DNA from: Akkermansiaceae bacterium
GTDB lineage: Bacteria > Verrucomicrobiota > Verrucomicrobiia > Verrucomicrobiales > Akkermansiaceae
Direction: 5' to 3'
Assembly: GCA_025354565.1 (NCBI GenBank)
Contig: JANXMQ010000203.1
Span: 1-43,197 of the forward strand
DNA: 43,197 nucleotides
Part shown: positions 26,689 through 35,267 of the stretch, piece after piece
Numbering within the stretch: the first letter of the stretch is position 1
Layout of the letters: each line of letters opens with the position of its first letter
Notes under the pieces: model-generated
Told to the model about the DNA's origin: nothing
The model's database searches: none
What the model saw: only the letters and a program-made list of their open reading frames with translations
Program-made: the position numbers and the translations under genes

Positions 26689-27930
26689 TCAACCGCCCGA
26701 AAGTAGCTTCGGCAGCAGCAGGTCGCGGGTGCGGCGGAGGATTTGGTTGCGGCGCTGGAGGTTTGCCAATTGGGCCGCAGTTCCATCAAAGAACGCCCCG
26801 GCCAATTCTCTGATCTTTTGGTGCGGCACTAGAATCTCAACCTCTCGCAAGGCGGCTTGACGGATGCCACGAACTGTCGTTCCGGTTGCCCTATTTTGAA
26901 GGCGGGCTTGTCCCTGTTGTGAAATCAACGAATAGAAAAGCAAGGCTGCGGAAATCATCTTAGGATTGGCTCTGAGAGCGAACAAACGCTGGCTCAGACA
27001 ATACCGCGTATCGTCGGGCAATAAGTAGCATTCACCCAAGGGCGCTTCTGATGTCAGCAAAATATCGTGCCGCTTTAGCGGAGTCTTCATCCACTTCGAG
27101 TAGAGTTCTTCGCTAAGGGTTTTGGCCTGATCCATTTTGATCAGGTGGCCCGTTTTTACATTGAGCGCAGATAACGCGACAATCCCCTCATCGCTCCAGT
27201 CACCACCCAGCTTCTTCGGCGTCTTGCCGCGGCAATCGAGAATCACTTCTGTCAATTCATCCAACGTCTTCACCTCCCAACCCTTGGGAATCTGGCCGAT
27301 TGCGGAGTCCACAAACTTTGCGGATTCGTGGCCGGGGAACCGGAAGTTGACGAACCACTCGCGGTAGAGGGATTGCGCCATCTTCTCAAGGATCTTGATG
27401 CGGCGCAGGTTGTTCGCGATCAGGTCGTCGTAGGCCGAGAGGATGCCCGCGATCTTGCGTTGGGTGGGGAGGTCGGGGACGTTGAAGTCAAACGACATTA
27501 GTTTCTCAACACTCATGTTGTCCTGAGTCGTGCCGCGAGAAATACTCTGCATTCCGATCTTCAGGATATCGATGTAATATTTGATAAACCTCACGTCCGC
27601 CTTTTCGGGATCGGGAACGAATCCAACTACGCTATCCGGAAAACAGCCTGGAATGCCGAGTATCGCCGTTTCTGCGATATTTGCCGCGATCGTAATGCAA
27701 AGCGTCCCCTTGTCCCACATCTTACTTTGAACCAGTCCGGCTTCACTGTAGGTCTGAGAGTATTCTGTCAGATAAAGGTTCGCGGCCTTGATGTCGCCAG
27801 TTTGAAAGAACGGATACTCGCCCCCATAAAGCGACGCGTCATATCGAGGACGATGGCGCGAACGTCCCCGACTCACAAAACCGAGTTCGTCGAGGCGTGT
27901 TGTTTTTGTTGGGCGAGCAAGGGCCTTCAT
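26689..27930 (-). CDS. hsdS: Type I specificity subunit S
   Basis: A 413-residue protein with the usual tandem arrangement: target recognition domain 1 (residues about 10-140), a conserved helix with IPDLP-like VPDLPTQRKIAGILSAYDDL, target recognition domain 2 starting at IGQIPKGWEVKTLDEL (about residue 213), and a second helix with LVPHQKIRELAGAFFDG and LRRTRDLLLPKLLSG. It sets the DNA sequence methylated by the HsdM complex; the sequence itself cannot be read from this. The ATG at 27930 is two bases after the stop of the 75-residue ORF. The region GCATGA around this start is part of a 62-bp duplication shared with the hsdM/dinD junction. Confidence 0.92.
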   Translation of the reverse strand: MKALARPTKTTRLDELGFVSRGRSRHRPRYDASLYGGEYPFFQTGDIKAANLYLTEYSQTYSEAGLVQSKMWDKGTLCITIAANIAETAILGIPGCFPDSVVGFVPDPEKADVRFIKYYIDILKIGMQSISRGTTQDNMSVEKLMSFDFNVPDLPTQRKIAGILSAYDDLIANNLRRIKILEKMAQSLYREWFVNFRFPGHESAKFVDSAIGQIPKGWEVKTLDELTEVILDCRGKTPKKLGGDWSDEGIVALSALNVKTGHLIKMDQAKTLSEELYSKWMKTPLKRHDILLTSEAPLGECYLLPDDTRYCLSQRLFALRANPKMISAALLFYSLISQQGQARLQNRATGTTVRGIRQAALREVEILVPHQKIRELAGAFFDGTAAQLANLQRRNQILRRTRDLLLPKLLSGG

Positions 27931-27989
27931 GCTTACAAGAGTTCAACGACGTTTTCCGGGATCCGCGCCTCGGGTTCGCGGGCTGTGGC
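27928..27989. repeat. Duplicated hsdM 3' end at the hsdS start
   Basis: By hand alignment, 27928-27989 matches 29021-29082 at 48 of 62 positions without gaps. The unit at 29021 contains the last codons of hsdM plus the ATG of the dinD-like gene. The unit at 27928 contains the end of a small ORF ([11 protein letters not shown], versus [11 protein letters not shown] in HsdM) plus the ATG of hsdS. The two units bracket the dinD-like gene and the palindromes. Confidence 0.75.
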
Positions 27990-28160
27990 GCACCTTTCCG
28001 AGCCCCCGGTTTGGACCATTTTGTTGACGCCAACAAAATGGTCTGCGAACCGCCTGCGGGGGACCATTTTCCTGACGTCAGGAAAATGGTGTTCAGATTC
28101 CACAAGCTGCTGAATTACAGCGATTCGGAATCCAGTAAGATTTGAAATTTCGAGACTCAT
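27933..28160 (-). CDS. Small ORF in the type I operon carrying two in-frame palindromes
   Basis: A 75-residue ORF whose ATG overlaps the dinD-like stop (ATGA) and whose TAA is two bases before the hsdS ATG, so it is placed like a translated operon member. It seems to be a composite. Residues 1-23 ([20 protein letters not shown]...) are unrecognised. Residues 24-49 are largely encoded by two palindromes and read [10 protein letters not shown] and [10 protein letters not shown]. Residues about 58-75 resemble the HsdM C-terminus. It may be a by-product of the insertion of the dinD cassette that keeps the operon translationally coupled. Confidence 0.5.
   Translation of the reverse strand: MSLEISNLTGFRIAVIQQLVESEHHFPDVRKMVPRRRFADHFVGVNKMVQTGGSERCATAREPEARIPENVVELL
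28014..28043. repeat. 30-bp hairpin, same family as in the dinD-like gene
   Basis: Perfect 13-bp arms (GACCATTTTGTTG at 28014-28026 and its complement at 28031-28043) around ACGC. Read on the minus strand it is exactly ten codons, [10 protein letters not shown] (residues 40-49 of the small ORF). It matches the hairpin at 28802-28831 except for one base pair in the stem. Confidence 0.85.
28063..28090. repeat. Perfect 28-bp palindrome related to the neighbouring hairpins
   Basis: ACCATTTTCCTGAC (28063-28076) is followed directly by its reverse complement (28077-28090). It shares the CCATTTT outer arm with the 30-bp hairpins and, in the small ORF's frame, encodes HFPDVRKM, the same peptide pattern. 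Confidence 0.85.
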
Positions 28161-29023
28161 TCGGTCGATTTTGGAGTTGAGTCTCCCAGGTGTTCGGGTT
28201 TGGTGAGGACCTTTTTCTCGTCCGAGATCAGGCGGCGCTCGAGCTTTTTGACATCCTCGTCGGGCAACAGGGATTCCGGACGGATGCCGCGGTCGATGAG
28301 GGTTTGGCGGACGGCTTGGTTGTTGGTGACGTGCTCCTGCGAAATGGCGGCTTCGGTGCCGAGATTGCGTTCCCGGGCGTTGAAGATGGTGATTTCGGTG
28401 GCGAAGTCCTTGGCCTTGAGAATGATGGTGGGCGCGAAGTCGGCAAGCGGACGGCTGGCCGGGACTTTCCAATGGGCCTTCATGGCTTGGGTGGATTTGC
28501 CGAACAGGGCCTGGTCGCCCTTGCTGCGGATGAGGGCGAAATCCTCGTTGCCGCCGGTTTGCTCGAAGATGACGAAGGAGAGTTCCTTCTCGGTGGCACT
28601 TAGCTTTTTCCGGGCAAGGACGCGCTCGGCTTCGAGCAGGCGTTTCTCGATCAGCTCGGCCCGGCGGGTCTGGACGGCGAAGTAGGTCTGGGCGAAGGCG
28701 ATTTCCTCTTTCCTCGGATCGCCGTTCTGGGCGATGAGGTAGCAGGCGTAGCGGGTGAGCAGGATATCCTCGATTTCCCGCTCCGCGCCTTTGGCCAATT
28801 GGATCATTTTGTTGACGCCAACAAAATGATCGGTGACGGAGAAACCGGACACCTCGCAGGCGGTTTTCGCCTTGGAAATGGCGGACTGGTTGAAGTTCCG
28901 CCACTCGGCGTATCCGAGCAAATGCTGGATGTCCCGGGCGAGCCAGTATTCCACGCCGCCTTCGGTCTGCTGGGCGTGCGCTTCGAAGGTGGAGGTGAGG
29001 GATTGGATGATTTCGCTGTTCAT
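28157..29023 (-). CDS. DinD-like protein (DNA-damage-inducible protein D family)
   Basis: A 288-residue protein closely patterned on E. coli DinD (about 274 residues), which is SOS-induced and inhibits RecA-mediated strand exchange. The segment around residues 80-110, [20 protein letters not shown] then [20 protein letters not shown], is the family core. It is followed by a charged helical region, [14 protein letters not shown] and RPLADFAPT. Residues 65-74 ([10 protein letters not shown]) are encoded by a perfect 30-bp hairpin; as I recall it, E. coli DinD has DHF plus an equal-length stretch there, so no residues are inserted. ATG overlaps the hsdM TGA, and TGA overlaps the next ATG, so it is coupled into the type I operon. 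No LexA-type box was recognised. Confidence 0.87.
   Translation of the reverse strand: MNSEIIQSLTSTFEAHAQQTEGGVEYWLARDIQHLLGYAEWRNFNQSAISKAKTACEVSGFSVTDHFVGVNKMIQLAKGAEREIEDILLTRYACYLIAQNGDPRKEEIAFAQTYFAVQTRRAELIEKRLLEAERVLARKKLSATEKELSFVIFEQTGGNEDFALIRSKGDQALFGKSTQAMKAHWKVPASRPLADFAPTIILKAKDFATEITIFNARERNLGTEAAISQEHVTNNQAVRQTLIDRGIRPESLLPDEDVKKLERRLISDEKKVLTKPEHLGDSTPKSTE
28802..28831. repeat. 30-bp hairpin inside the dinD-like gene
   Basis: Perfect 13-bp arms (GATCATTTTGTTG at 28802-28814 and its complement at 28819-28831) around ACGC, coinciding exactly with codons 65-74 of the dinD-like gene. The codon choice makes the stem perfect over its whole length. Confidence 0.9.
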
Positions 29024-30705
29024 GCTTCCAGGAGTTCGGTGACGTTTTCGGCGATCCTCGTTTCGAGTTCGCGCGCTTCGGCGTTGAGGACTTCGAGTTC
29101 CTCGTTGAGGGCTTCGAGCTGTTCCTTGAAATCCTCGTCGCTGAGGTCCTCGCCCTTGGCGACGCCGACGTAGCGGCCGGGATTGAGCGACCAGCCTTGG
29201 GCTTCGATTTCCTGAAGGGTGGCGGCTTTGCACAGGCCGGGGATGTCTTTGTAAAGGAGTGGGGACCTTACTGTCCCCTTCTTGGCAGACTTTGAAGAAA
29301 CGACAGTAAGGTCGTTGCTCCATATTTCGCGAAGCTTCGCTTCGGAGCCGTGGTGGAATTCGCAGGGCTCGCCGCGATAGAGGCGGACGACATTGGCGAG
29401 AAATTCGAGTTGGGCGTTGGTAAAATCGCGGTGGGCGCGGTCGAGCTGGCGGAAGATGTGGCGGGCGTCGAGGAAGAGGACTTTGTCCGCGCGGTCGGTG
29501 CTGGCCTTGCCCGTGTCGAAAAACCAGAGGGTGCAGGGCAGGGTGACGGTGAAGAAGAAATTCGGGCCGATGGCGACCATGACGTCCACATGACCGGCGC
29601 GGATGATTTTTTCCCGAATCTCCTGCTCGGAGGCGCGGGCATCGGCGGCGGAGTTCGCCATGACGAATCCGGCGCGGCCCTTTTTGTTCAGCGCGGAGTG
29701 GAAATGCTGGATCCAGAGGTAGTTGCCATTGTCGGTGCGCGGGATGCCGAAGGGGTAGCGCGGATCTCCGGCGAGGCGCTCCTTGTCGATCTTGCTGACA
29801 TTGAAGGGCGGATTCGCCAGCACGAAGTCGAAGCGGCCGACGGAGTCCTGGAGATCCTCGTAGTAGGTGTTCCCCTGTTTGACATCGCCGCTCAGCCCGT
29901 GGACGGCGAGGTTTAGCCGGGCGAGGCGGGCGGTATCGGTCACGCGCTCCTGGCCGTGGACCGAGATTTCCTTGATCGGATCGCCGCTGTATTTCTCCCC
30001 TCTACTTCTGGGAGAGGGGCCGGGGGTGAGGGTTCTGCTTGATTTGTGCGCCTCCACGAAGCGGGCGGACTGGATGAACATGCCGCCGGAGCCGCAGGCG
30101 GGATCGAGGATGCGGCCGTAGTAGGGCTCCAGAATTTCCACGATCAACCGGACGATGGAGGTGGGCGTGTAGAATTCCCGGCCCTTCTGGCCCTCGCTCA
30201 TGGCGAACTTGCCGAGGAAGTATTCGTAGATCAGGCCGAAGGTGTCGCCGCCCTTGTCCATGGAGATGGAGGCCATGGTCTTGAGCAAGGAGGAGAGCGT
30301 GCGGCTTTCGAGGATGTGGTAGCTCTTCGGCAGCACGTCGGCCAGGTCTGGGTTCTCCTTCTCGATGGCGCGCATCGCCTCGTTGACGGCCTGGCCGACA
30401 TTCGCGCCCTCCGGCAGGCTGAGCAGATGGGAGAAACGGGCCTCTTCCGGCAGAAAGACGACGCCCGCCGCGTGGTAATCGGCTGGGCCGGTCTTGCGGC
30501 GAGACCCCGGCTGCGGTTTCAGCCCCGCCTCGACAGCGGCGAATTTCACATCGGCATAGCGGAGGAAGATCAGCCCGAGCACGGTGGGCGAGTATTCGGA
30601 AGGCTTCAGATCCGCCCCGGCCCAGAGCATGTTGGCGGCGTCCCAGAGTTTTTTCTCAAGCTCGGCGTGGGAATCTTCGGAAGTAGCGGGTTCGGTCCAG
30701 TGCAT
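29020..30705 (-). CDS. hsdM: Type I DNA methyltransferase subunit M
   Basis: A 561-residue N6-adenine methyltransferase subunit. The N-terminal helical domain begins [21 protein letters not shown]. The SAM-binding motif I is [15 protein letters not shown] (about residue 200), motif IV is the catalytic NPPF in [11 protein letters not shown], and the C-terminal half carries the long helices that contact HsdS. Between motif I and SVHGQE is an extra stretch of about 20 residues, [17 protein letters not shown], encoded by a palindromic insert. It keeps the frame and lies in a surface loop position, so activity may survive. It is the first gene of the operon and overlaps the dinD-like gene by ATGA. 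Confidence 0.92.
   Translation of the reverse strand: MHWTEPATSEDSHAELEKKLWDAANMLWAGADLKPSEYSPTVLGLIFLRYADVKFAAVEAGLKPQPGSRRKTGPADYHAAGVVFLPEEARFSHLLSLPEGANVGQAVNEAMRAIEKENPDLADVLPKSYHILESRTLSSLLKTMASISMDKGGDTFGLIYEYFLGKFAMSEGQKGREFYTPTSIVRLIVEILEPYYGRILDPACGSGGMFIQSARFVEAHKSSRTLTPGPSPRSRGEKYSGDPIKEISVHGQERVTDTARLARLNLAVHGLSGDVKQGNTYYEDLQDSVGRFDFVLANPPFNVSKIDKERLAGDPRYPFGIPRTDNGNYLWIQHFHSALNKKGRAGFVMANSAADARASEQEIREKIIRAGHVDVMVAIGPNFFFTVTLPCTLWFFDTGKASTDRADKVLFLDARHIFRQLDRAHRDFTNAQLEFLANVVRLYRGEPCEFHHGSEAKLREIWSNDLTVVSSKSAKKGTVRSPLLYKDIPGLCKAATLQEIEAQGWSLNPGRYVGVAKGEDLSDEDFKEQLEALNEELEVLNAEARELETRIAENVTELLEA
29990..30045. repeat. Palindromic insert in frame within hsdM
   Basis: CCCCTCT (29997-30003) pairs with AGAGGGG (30013-30019) and is followed by a G-rich tract. 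The minus-strand translation [13 protein letters not shown] is a peptide I recognise from many unrelated bacterial proteins, where it comes from a dispersed GC-rich palindrome. It falls between the HsdM blocks [10 protein letters not shown] and SVHGQE, which normally lie closer together. Exact borders cannot be fixed without an alignment. Confidence 0.75.
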
Positions 30706-30800
30706 CAGTTACCCACAGGCTAACAGCAAGGGCCGCGACGGGAAGGAGAAAGGCTGGAAAAGTGTGGGGAATGTCATTTCCCCCTTCTCCCCTTTGCATT

Positions 30801-30830
30801 CCTTTGCGCCCTTGGCGGCTCTGCGGTAAA
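30801..30830. repeat. Possible dispersed intergenic repeat
   Basis: The stretch CCTTTGCGCCCTTGGCGG followed by CTCTGCGGTAAA, upstream of hsdM, resembles a motif I have seen repeatedly in intergenic DNA of assorted bacteria. There is only one copy in this window, so its repeat status rests on memory. The surrounding 30706-30849 holds no gene, and the hsdM promoter should be in it. Confidence 0.3.
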
Positions 30831-30849
30831 TCTTCATCAACCCACCGCA

Positions 30850-31528
30850 TCACCGTGCGTGATCAGACGGCACATTCTCGCCCGCCCAAAGGCGTTTCTG
30901 AGTCCAGCTTTCCGGGGGGGCGGTCCATAGTGGATCATCGGCGGGGAGGCCGAGGTGGAGCATTCCGGCGAGGCAGAGGTAGAGGCTGCCCGTGGAAATG
31001 TAGTTTTGCTTGATCGCCGGTTGATAGCCGACGATGCCGGGCCGCAGCCAGCCGTTTTGATCAAAGGTGGCGGGGGCTTCTATCATGCGATGGATCACCG
31101 CATCCAGTCCGCAACGGACGGCGGCGGGCTTCACGGATTGCGGAAGCTCGTGGCGCAGGGCGATGAGGGAAAGCGTTTGAAAAGCACCAAACCGATAGGC
31201 ACTGGAACGACCGATCACCGGAAAAGTCCCCTCGGGAGAAATCATCCGCTCCTGCACCTCGGCATAACGCTTGGCCCGATCGAGGGCGGCGGGAAGTTGG
31301 TTCGCGAGTGGCGATTTAAGTGAATTCCCGCCGAGTTTCCTCGCCGGGTCCGAGTGGGAGGCGCTTTTTCAACTCACCTGCCGCCAGCGATTCGATGACC
31401 GGGCGGGCGATGCGATCCAGCGTCTTGACCGCGTAATCACGATTCTCCGCCCCGGTCGTCCCGGCCCGTGCGAAATGTGGACCGCCGAGGCTGAGGAGCA
31501 GCGCGGTGAGTATGACCGGGTGGCGCAT
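30850..31528 (-). pseudogene. DUF2264 protein gene with large internal deletion
   Basis: The 5' part, from ATG 31528, encodes a signal peptide (MRHPVILTALLLSLGGPHFARA) and the DUF2264 start ENRDYAVKTLDRIARPVIE, then meets a stop at 31316. The 3' part, in another frame, encodes LDRAKRYAEVQERMISPEG, FPVIGRSSAYRFGAFQTL and STGSLYLCLAGMLHLGLP, the normal C-terminus of the same family. The family is usually about 400 residues or more, so roughly half, the middle, is gone and the frame is broken. DUF2264 proteins resemble six-hairpin glycosidases acting on polysaccharide. The GTG at 31541-31543 overlaps the phoH stop, so it was the downstream gene of phoH. Confidence 0.85.
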
Positions 31529-31539
31529 CGGACGGGCGA

Positions 31540-33072
31540 TCACATCAACTGCGCGCCAGCCTCCGCCAGCTCAGAACGCTCGCCGCGGTTGAGGGCAACG
31601 TGGGCGACGAAGGGTTGGCCTTTCAAGCGATTCCGAGTGTAAACGAGGCCGTTGCTGCGGCTGTCCACGTAGGGGTTGTCAATCTGCGCGGGATCGCCGA
31701 CGAGCACCAGCTTCGAATCGCGCGACATCCGAGTGACGATGGTTTTCGCCTCCTGCGGTGTGAGCTGTTGGGCCTCGTCGAGGATGAAGAAGCGGTTAGG
31801 GATCGAGCGCCCACGGATGTAGCAGAGAGCTTCAATTTCCAAGATGCCTTGTTCCATCAACAGTTCGTAGGGCTTCTTCACGACCGGGGGCGCGCCGCCG
31901 ACCTTCTGCTGCTGTTTGCGGCGCGGGCCTAACGGAGTGTTAGGGCGCATCAGCAGATCGAGCGCGTCATGGATGGGCTGGAGCCAGGGGCGCATTTTCT
32001 CATCCAGCGAGCCGGGGAGGAAACCGAGTTGCTCGCCCATCGCGACGACCGGGCGGCTGACGGTGATGCCGTTGTATTTGCGGTTAAACATTTCGTGCAA
32101 ACCGGCGGCGACGGCGACCAGCGTCTTGCCGGTGCCAGCGTGGCCGTAGCAGGTGACGAGCGAGATGTCCGGGTTCAGTAGCGCGTCGATCAGGCAGCGC
32201 TGGCCGAGGTTGAGCGGCTTGAGCGACTGGCCGTCCGGGATTTTCAAAACCTCCGGAATATTCAAGCGGACGAAGCGGCCATCCGGCGCGAGACGGGCGG
32301 GGATAGTTTGCTTTTCCCCAGCGCCTAACAGGACGTATTCATTGATCGCGACGCCAGCGGTGCGGTCCTCGGAAACCTCAAGCTCGCCGGCGCTGGCGAA
32401 GCGGTGGAGCTCGCTCGGATCGACCTCGATCTTGCGGACCTCGTAGTTGGAAACCTCGCGGGCATCCACTTTGTCATTGAGATAGTCCTGGCACTCGATG
32501 CCCACGGAGCGGGCCTTGAGCTGCATGTTGATGTCCTTGGTGACGAGGACGACAGGTGCGCTGTTGTACTGCATGAGCAGTAGGCAGGCGGCGAGAATCC
32601 GGTGATCCACGCGCTCGCGGTCGGGGAAAACGCGGTGGAAACGGTTGAGTAGCTCCGAGTTTTTCGGGCAGCTCGCGGGATCGTAGATGACCAGACGCAC
32701 GGTGCCGCCGCCTTCCGTGGCGACGCCGCGGGTAACTTTTTCCGAGCTGGAAAACATCTCGGTCAGGCGGCGGTGGACGCGGCGGGCGTTCGCGCCGCGC
32801 TCGGTTTGCTCGGACTTGAACTTGTCGAGTTCCGAGAGCACATCGACGAGGATGCACAGGTGGTTTTCCTGAAACCGCTCAAGCGATGCCGGGTCGTGCA
32901 GCAGGACGTTGGTGTCGAGCACGTAGTTTTTCGCCAACTGCGATGGAGCCGTGAGGCCGAAATCGCTGGGATGTGGTGAGTCGCCGCCCGCTCGCTTCTT
33001 TCGGGCACCGCCTCCGTGTTCTGGCATTTCTTCAAACAAGGCGGACTGACCTTCCTCGGTGCGATGAATCAT
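31540..33072 (-). CDS. PIN domain-PhoH family ATPase (PhoH2-like)
   Basis: A 510-residue protein in two parts. The PIN nuclease domain (about residues 45-190) has YVLDTNVLLHDP and the later acidic residues in VLSELDKFK and RVDHRILA. The PhoH ATPase domain has Walker A GHAGTGKT (about residue 290), VSRPVVAMGEQLGFLPG and Walker B FFILDEAQQLTPQE followed by SKLVLVGDPAQID. PhoH2 proteins couple RNA unwinding with RNA cleavage, and related stand-alone PIN-PhoH genes are widespread. The product is cytoplasmic. The ATG at 33072 follows an upstream frame that is not conserved in character. Confidence 0.9.
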   Translation of the reverse strand: MIHRTEEGQSALFEEMPEHGGGARKKRAGGDSPHPSDFGLTAPSQLAKNYVLDTNVLLHDPASLERFQENHLCILVDVLSELDKFKSEQTERGANARRVHRRLTEMFSSSEKVTRGVATEGGGTVRLVIYDPASCPKNSELLNRFHRVFPDRERVDHRILAACLLLMQYNSAPVVLVTKDINMQLKARSVGIECQDYLNDKVDAREVSNYEVRKIEVDPSELHRFASAGELEVSEDRTAGVAINEYVLLGAGEKQTIPARLAPDGRFVRLNIPEVLKIPDGQSLKPLNLGQRCLIDALLNPDISLVTCYGHAGTGKTLVAVAAGLHEMFNRKYNGITVSRPVVAMGEQLGFLPGSLDEKMRPWLQPIHDALDLLMRPNTPLGPRRKQQQKVGGAPPVVKKPYELLMEQGILEIEALCYIRGRSIPNRFFILDEAQQLTPQEAKTIVTRMSRDSKLVLVGDPAQIDNPYVDSRSNGLVYTRNRLKGQPFVAHVALNRGERSELAEAGAQLM

Positions 33073-33240
33073 CGTTGTGGGTGGGTATGCTGGGTATTTG
33101 GACGGGTGATGGTTCACGCATGACCCGCCCGTCGCTGGCCAACGCAGTGCCATATCGTGGCATCGAATCTTTCATTTCATTAATCAAGATACCCTTACTA
33201 TCTTCGGATTTTTGGCCATGACAACCCCGAAATTATGAAT

Positions 33241-34341
33241 TTAACGAGATCGGCATTTTAGCCAGTCCGCCAGCACGGCCCGCCGCAGTTTGCCCAACTC
33301 GCTGCGTGGGAGTTCAGCGATTCTGGTAGCAAGTTCTAGGCGGCGGAAGCCTGGGGCTAGCCGGGCGTAAATCGAGAGCGTGTTTTCGATGACATCCTGG
33401 CTAACAGAATATTCAAACACCGGAACTAACAGCGAACCCGCGCGTGCGTCCGGGAGGGCGATGACGGCAAAGGTGTCGGGCCGGAGTTGACCGGCAGAAA
33501 GCGCGAGCAGTTCGCGTTCGATGGCTTCTGGATCGACGAGTTCGCCGAGGATTTTGATGAGCGAGTCGGACCGGCCAAGCGGTGTAAGCATTTGGTTTTC
33601 AATCAACGCTATATCGGAAGTCAGATGCCATTCGGATTCGCGGGGGATGAAATTTCCATCACTCACATAGCCGGAAAAAAGCGCCGAGCCGGAAATGGCG
33701 AGCAGGCCATCCGGAGAAATTTCCGCATTCCAAATTGGCAGCAGTTGGATCGGTGCGGGGCAGTACGGTGCTTCTAGTAGATCGAGTCCTTGGGTGGCGA
33801 TTTGCGAAGCGGCTTCGGTCATGCCATAACTGGCAAGCACTGGCCAACCGAGGTCGCGGGCGGCCTGGCCGGTGGCGGGATCGAGCCGTCCGCCGCCGAC
33901 GACGATGACGGTGAGTGCGGCGGGCGCGCGCAGGTTCGCCACGACGAGATCATGCACTTGCGTCGGTACCAGCGAGGTATGGGTGACGCCGGACATTCCC
34001 AGCCATCGCTGAAATGCCGCAACCTCCCAGCGCTGGCCGAAAATTTTCAAACCACAGCCCGCTTCGAACGCGCGGGCCGCCACGCCGAAGCCGCCGACGT
34101 GGTGAAGCGGCAGCGCGAGACCCCAGCAGGATTGCCCGGTGACCTCCAGATGCCGGTTCACCGCCGCTGCGGAAACGAGTAGGGCTGATTTCGAAATGGC
34201 CACCTGTTTCGGCCCGCCGGTGCTGCCTGAAGTCTCGAACAAAACATGACCGGCCAGCGCCGGGAGAGCCGGGATTTTTCCCACCCCGAACGGTGTCGGA
34301 TCGCGCCAGAAGGCAGGACTTGTTAGTAAAGTCGCGTCCAT
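33241..34341 (-). CDS. menE: o-Succinylbenzoate-CoA ligase
   Basis: An adenylate-forming enzyme of menaquinone synthesis that activates o-succinylbenzoate with ATP and CoA. The P-loop-like A3 motif FETSGSTGGPKQVAIS lies near residue 38, the A5 motif is LASYGMTEAAS, the Asp/Gly block is WHLTSDIALI, and the hinge region is GRSDSLIKILGELVDPE. At 366 residues it is shorter than typical MenE (about 450-490) and starts almost at the A3 motif. The same frame stays open upstream to 34845 but overlaps menC. It overlaps menC by 19 bases and is transcribed after it. Confidence 0.9.
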   Translation of the reverse strand: MDATLLTSPAFWRDPTPFGVGKIPALPALAGHVLFETSGSTGGPKQVAISKSALLVSAAAVNRHLEVTGQSCWGLALPLHHVGGFGVAARAFEAGCGLKIFGQRWEVAAFQRWLGMSGVTHTSLVPTQVHDLVVANLRAPAALTVIVVGGGRLDPATGQAARDLGWPVLASYGMTEAASQIATQGLDLLEAPYCPAPIQLLPIWNAEISPDGLLAISGSALFSGYVSDGNFIPRESEWHLTSDIALIENQMLTPLGRSDSLIKILGELVDPEAIERELLALSAGQLRPDTFAVIALPDARAGSLLVPVFEYSVSQDVIENTLSIYARLAPGFRRLELATRIAELPRSELGKLRRAVLADWLKCRSR

Positions 34342-35267
34342 GGCAGGGCGGCTAACAGATCGTCGAAACCAAGGCCGGTGCCTTCGGGGATTTTGAAATC
34401 CGGCGACCACGGACCGAGGGCTTCGGTGAAGGCGTCTGGCTCGAATAGGTGGTGCGTCTGCAACCCGCAGAGGCCGACCAGTCCGGGAAATTGCAACTCC
34501 AGCCGCGCTGCTTCCCATGCCGCGAAAGCCTGGCCGAGCGGGTGATCCATGGTGCTTGTTAGGACCACGCGCTGGCCATGGGCAAGCGCCGATTCGCCTA
34601 GCAGGAATGGCTCGTCGAGGGCTGGCTTGATGACCATCACCTGAGCCGCCGAGGACAACGGCCCGGCCTCGCGATCCACCGCCAGATTCACGCGGGTCTG
34701 GCGGCGCAAAGCGGTCCACGTCGGCTCGGAATACGGACAAGGATCTTCCGCGAAGTCGATGGCGGCGCGGGTCTTTTCCGTGAGTCCATGCAGGAAAGCC
34801 GCTGCTTCTGCCGGCGTTGGCGCTTCGTTGAAATCCAGCCGCCACTTCAGCGCGGGAAATTCGCCGGCCAACGTTTCGAGAAATTTCGCTTCAGCCGTTA
34901 GATCGCGCCCGGCCTTGAGTTTGACCGTGGTAAAGCCGGCCTCCACCGCGAGGGCGATTTCCGCAGCATCCGCTCTGGCCAGCGTGGCATGGCTGGCGGG
35001 GACTTCCATTTCCTCGAACAGCGAGTTCTCAAAACTACGCGCCACCCGGTCGTATTCCGCGCAGCGGATCGCACGGCGGACGATGGCCCGGCTGCGGCTA
35101 CCTGCTAGATCGGCGAGGCATTTTTCTAACGGCGGATCACCGAGTTCCGGCCACGGATGGATGCAACCGTAGCCGCCGTCGATTTGGATCAGCGCACCCT
35201 CGAATTCGCGGCGGTTAGATATCGCATTGAGAAATCCCCGCGCTTTCAGGCGGTAGCGGGCGATCAT
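34323..35267 (-). CDS. menC: o-Succinylbenzoate synthase
   Basis: An enolase-superfamily dehydratase that makes o-succinylbenzoate in menaquinone synthesis. The catalytic Lys pair region is TVKLKAG, metal ligands are in LDFNEAP and FAEDP, the second Lys is in VMVIKPAL, and the C-terminal barrel includes STMDHPLGQAFAAW. MIARYRLKARGF at 35267 resembles the usual MenC start; ATG at 35294 is an alternative. It is followed directly by menE. menA lies about 2.2 kb away beyond a toxin-antitoxin insertion, while menB, menD, menF and menH are not in the window. Confidence 0.88.
   Translation of the reverse strand: MIARYRLKARGFLNAISNRREFEGALIQIDGGYGCIHPWPELGDPPLEKCLADLAGSRSRAIVRRAIRCAEYDRVARSFENSLFEEMEVPASHATLARADAAEIALAVEAGFTTVKLKAGRDLTAEAKFLETLAGEFPALKWRLDFNEAPTPAEAAAFLHGLTEKTRAAIDFAEDPCPYSEPTWTALRRQTRVNLAVDREAGPLSSAAQVMVIKPALDEPFLLGESALAHGQRVVLTSTMDHPLGQAFAAWEAARLELQFPGLVGLCGLQTHHLFEPDAFTEALGPWSPDFKIPEGTGLGFDDLLAALPWTRLY

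Noticed and set aside
30850-31323. Separate small genes for the two DUF2264 pieces
   Set aside because: The signal peptide and N-terminus are in one piece and the family C-terminus in the other, so they are parts of one broken gene.
34342-34845. N-terminal extension of menE to 34845
   Set aside because: The extension overlaps menC almost wholly and encodes Arg/Gly-rich sequence with no AMP-binding features.
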